Of a stretch of DNA of 64,000 nucleotides, positions 60,911 to 64,000 are shown piece by piece; the stretch's first letter is position 1; every line of letters starts with the position of its first letter. This stretch comes from Saxidomus purpurata (taxonomy: Eukaryota; Mollusca; Bivalvia; Venerida; Veneridae). The stretch is from contig JAFMSR010000002.1 of NCBI GenBank assembly GCA_022818135.1, positions 28,992,327 through 29,056,326 on the forward strand, in the 5' to 3' direction. The notes beneath the pieces were generated by a model. That model ran no database searches. It was not told where the DNA came from and saw nothing but the letters and a program-made list of their open reading frames with translations. The position numbers and the translations under genes were made by a program.

Positions 60911-62035
60911 AAGCAGGTTTAAACAGCGCCTGTAGAAATTTTAGAATTAAAAAAAAACAGTCATCTGACCCCCCTATCTTAGTAACAGGCCCTTGACCTA
61001 CCCTTGTGACCTTGGGCCCAAATTTTTTTCGCTACAATTTAAAAACTAAATTTTTTTACATTTTTAGTAACAGTGACCTTGACCCTAGTGACCTGACCCC
61101 ATTTTTTTTTTAAAACAATCAAAAACTAAAAATAAATAAAAATCTATTTTTAGTAACACTGACCTTGACCCTAGTGACCTTGACCCCCTCCCCCAATTTT
61201 TTTGCTTAAAACAATCAAAAAACTAAAAATAAATAAAAATCTATTTTTAGTAACAGTGACCTTGACCTTGACCGCTGTGGGTTGACCATAGTGTACCAAA
61301 AGCTTCCTCTCCACGCAAGCTACCTACACACCAAGTTTCATTACAATGGTCACTCCTAACTCAAGTATTGAGGGAAACCATTTTTCTATTTTTAGTAACA
61401 GTGCCCTTGACCTTGAACCAAGTGACCCCTAATGCAATCCCAAGCTTCCTCTCTACACAAGCTACCACACCTGAGTGATTGCAATTAGTCACTCCTAACT
61501 TGAGTATTGAGCGGAAACTATTTTTCTATTTTTGTTACAGTGACCTTGACCTTGACCCTAGTGACCCCAAATGCAATCCCAAGCGGCGTCTCCACGCAAG
61601 CTACCTACAGACCAAGTTTCATTGTAATTGGTCACTCCTAGCTCGAGTTATTGAGCGGAAACCGTTTTTCTATTTTTAGAAACTGTGACCTTGACCTTGA
61701 CCCTAGGACCCCAAAGCAATCCCAAGCGGCGTCTCCACGCAAGCTACCTACAGACCAAGTTTCATTGTAATTGGTCACTCCTAGCTCGAGTTATTGAGCG
61801 GAAACCGTTTTTCTATTTTTAGTAACAGTGACCTTGACCCTACTGACCCCAAATGCAATCCCAAGCGGCGTCTCCACACAAGCTACCTACACACCAAGTT
61901 TCATTGCAATTGGTCACTCCTAACTAAAGTTATCCAACGGAAACCAATGTTTGACGCCCGCCCGCCCATCCGCCCGCCCGCCCGACATACGACATCGCCA
62001 TTCTAATAAGTAGGTTTTTTTCAAAAAACCTGCTT
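60911..62035. mobile_element. 1.1 kb non-autonomous element with tandem 141 bp units
   Basis: The ends are a 10 bp inverted repeat, 'aagcaggttt' at 60911 and 'aaacctgctt' at 62026. The right end also forms a local hairpin, 'agtaggtttttt' with 'aaaaaacctgct'. The interior begins with shorter units rich in 'gtgaccttgaccctagtgacc', then five units whose cores lie at 61300, 61442, 61581, 61724 and 61863 (139-143 bp apart). It ends in a (cccg)n run at 61957-61983. Open frames at 61479-61679 and 61794-62006 translate the units and are not genes. No transposase is present. Confidence 0.8.
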
Positions 62036-62039
62036 AAAA

Positions 62040-63264
62040 ATAGCTTTAAGTTACCGCATTCCATACAGAGCATTGTTTGTGACTTGAGTGCCTGTCTAAA
62101 CAGTCTGATGCTATATTATCACCATGCTTTTGCGAGCATTTCATTCTTCAGTAATATTACTAAAGCCTGTGCATCTTTTCCACAAAATTATTATCTTAAC
62201 CGTTCACGCCGATGAGAGTGTCCGGAAAAGAACGTATTCGTATTCGTAACGGCTAAACGACACAATTGTTTTCATATTGTTGGTAGCAGCCGTAGTCAGA
62301 ATCGGTTTTACATCTATTTTGTAGGCAAGAACTGAATAGTTCGTATGGGATTCGTATTTGATATTTCTGTCACGATTTTGGACAGATTATTAATTATTGA
62401 CTGCTGCATGAGTAAGGTCCACGTGAAGATGAATCATTGATCACCTTAACATTACTCAATATGGCTATTTCGAAGGGTAATATGATTTACAAAAGATGTC
62501 TTTCCTACAAAATTGACAATTATTTGTACCAGAAAACATTCCTACGGAGCAGAACAATTTCCGACCACAACATTTCCTTGATATGCACAGCTACACTTGG
62601 TTTTTGTTATTAGTAGTAAAGTTAAGTGCAAGTAAGCAAAAAGATCAAACGGCCGAAACTCAATGTAAAAATATATCCGCACCTATTTTACTGGCACATA
62701 TATACGTATAAACTGTAGTACTTATCAATCATGTGATTTTTTAATGAATTCTAGCCAGTTATTGCTAAGAAAATAATGTGGACACACATCTTTGTGTACA
62801 CTGTATTTAGTTTGGACAAAGGGCGGACGAGCGTGATTCCAAGATAGCCCCCATATAGTTCGTATCTATATAGGTATATTAGAATACCATTCTGCATGAT
62901 TCAATTTTTATCAGTTAATTAATTATCCATCCCAGCTAAGTCGAATTGATAATTGGACTTTTAAATATGTGAAATTATTTTGTTAATGGTAAGTAACGCT
63001 TTAATAAGATGATTGCGCTTAATCAAGTCAATTGTCTAAACGTGAAGAAATCTATATACTGACTCCCGTGTGTATTGTTTCGAACAAGAAGATTTGTCTC
63101 CACTATTTCAAAGGACAGGTCATTGTATGTTAAAACCGATAACGTTATAAACTGATAGTGTTTTCTCGGTGGCGATGTATTGTACGTGAAGATGTCATAC
63201 TGTAAATGTTTGTCGTATGGCAAACAGAACAATCAATTACGCTGTTCCCCGGGGGTAGTTGGTA
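62040..63264. other. Gene-free stretch upstream of gene C
   Basis: No supported exon. The promoter of gene C is expected here; none could be assigned. Confidence 0.5.
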
Positions 63265-63870
63265 ATGATCAATTGTCATAGTGATACTGGGTACTGGGTT
63301 TATAACTTTATTCCGCATTATTTCACAAGAGCATGTACAGACCGTTTCCGAGATATTTTAGTAGAGGATTGTCTATGTAACATAAACATGGAGCTTGCAC
63401 AAAGATGCAGAGATAGAGAAACTATAAATCTTAACATCGGGGGTACAACTTTCAAGTGTTATACGAACACGGTTAAAATCTTTCCAGAATCAAAATTGGC
63501 AAAGTTGGATAAACAAATAGATGATTATGATTGGGAACAAAATGAGTTTTTCTTTGACCGAAATTCAACATTATTTTCATGTATTCTTGATTCATTTCGG
63601 AAAGGGGCAGTTCATTTGCCTAAGGATGTTTGTGGAACTACTTTCAAAAAAGAGCTGGAGTTTTGGGAAATATCTCCACATTATGTAGCACCGTGTTGTT
63701 GGGAGGCTCTATATCAAAGTGAAGATGACACTGCAACAATGGAAGCACTACTGCGCAACGAGAAGGACAACATAGAGTCGGACATGGATAGATCTTTAAC
63801 AGAAAAGTTAGGCTTCAGAAAGAAACTATGGAGTTTCCTGGACGATCCACGTTCTTCGAAACTCGCTAAA
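63265..63870 (+). CDS. Gene C: Shaw-like K+ channel, T1 exon (partial gene)
   Basis: The frame from ATG 63265 gives 202 codons to the donor 'aaa|gtaagt'; from the more family-like ATG 63388 (MELAQ) it gives 161. T1 has NLNIGGT, EFFFDRNS and the complete zinc site (His76, Cys82, Cys103, Cys104 counted from 63388). The linker ends LDDPRSSKLAK at the conserved T1-S1 intron position. The transmembrane exon must lie beyond the window. Its closest relative by eye is gene B (shared GTTFKKELEFW and ISPHYVAPCCWEA). All T1 residues expected for zinc binding and assembly are kept, so the gene is probably functional. Its voltage sensor and pore cannot be judged. Confidence 0.85.
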
Positions 63871-64000
63871 GTAAGTATCTATTTTGAATATAAACATAGA
63901 CATTACATTCAATTTAGTTCAGATGAAAGTAACTTATTAACATGATAGTATTCATTTAATCCTAGATTAACACAATAAATGTATTTAAAAAAGAAGGAAT

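Noticed and set aside
61479..62006. Two similar short proteins in tandem
   Set aside because: They translate the 141 bp tandem units of a non-autonomous element; the protein repeat mirrors the DNA repeat.

Overview
The window is AT-rich nuclear DNA from an animal, most likely a mollusc and probably a bivalve. This rests on GT-AG introns splitting a CRAL-TRIO gene and Shaw-type potassium channel genes, on tRNA-derived SINEs, and on tandem repeats carrying 'tgaccttgacc' and '(ggac)n' runs that are typical of bivalve genomes. I cannot name the species. There are no operons, rRNA genes, functional tRNA genes or CRISPR arrays.

Layout. 1-11.5 kb has no gene: it holds degenerate mollusc repeats, one SINE (about 3240-3560) and one copy of a dispersed ~0.6 kb repeat (5991-6555). 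11.5-19.35 kb holds a complete seven-exon plus-strand gene for a 299-residue Sec14/CRAL-TRIO lipid-transfer protein of the alpha-TTP/clavesin type. 19.35-25.5 kb is non-coding. From 25.5 kb to the end lies a cluster of five related potassium channel loci. They are P1, a minus-strand T1 pseudogene fragment (25530-25981); gene A, minus, intact (30044-35989); gene B, plus, intact (46256-48270); P2, plus, an intron-containing pseudogene broken by a mobile element (53961-57905); and gene C, plus, whose first coding exon is at 63265-63870 and which continues past the window. A and B diverge from each other across about 10 kb.

Each channel gene has the same architecture: one exon for the zinc-binding T1 tetramerisation domain, one phase-0 intron exactly between T1 and S1, and one exon for S1-S6 and the C terminus. 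The T1 domain is Shaw/Kv3-like and keeps the complete HX5CX20CC zinc site. The voltage sensor does not follow the family rules: the S4 charge ladder is reduced to three basic residues of six, with different residues lost in A and B, and two of the three charge-transfer-centre residues are replaced. The pore keeps TVGYG but has a KCNH-like Tyr/Asn pair (B) or Tyr/His pair (A) in place of Trp434/Asp447 (Shaker numbering), and the S6 PXP motif is PXG. This points to a locally expanding, fast-evolving family of Kv-derived channels or modulatory subunits with weak, altered or absent voltage dependence. That is the most interesting signal in the window.

Mobile DNA is prominent. There is a 1.35 kb foldback element with ~525 bp arms in the gene A intron, a 1.2 kb repeat-bearing element inside the T1 exon of P2, a 1.1 kb element at 60.9-62.0 kb, two SINEs and several direct-repeat pairs. 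All gene models were made by eye from reading frames, splice sites and family motifs; no alignment or transcript evidence was available.
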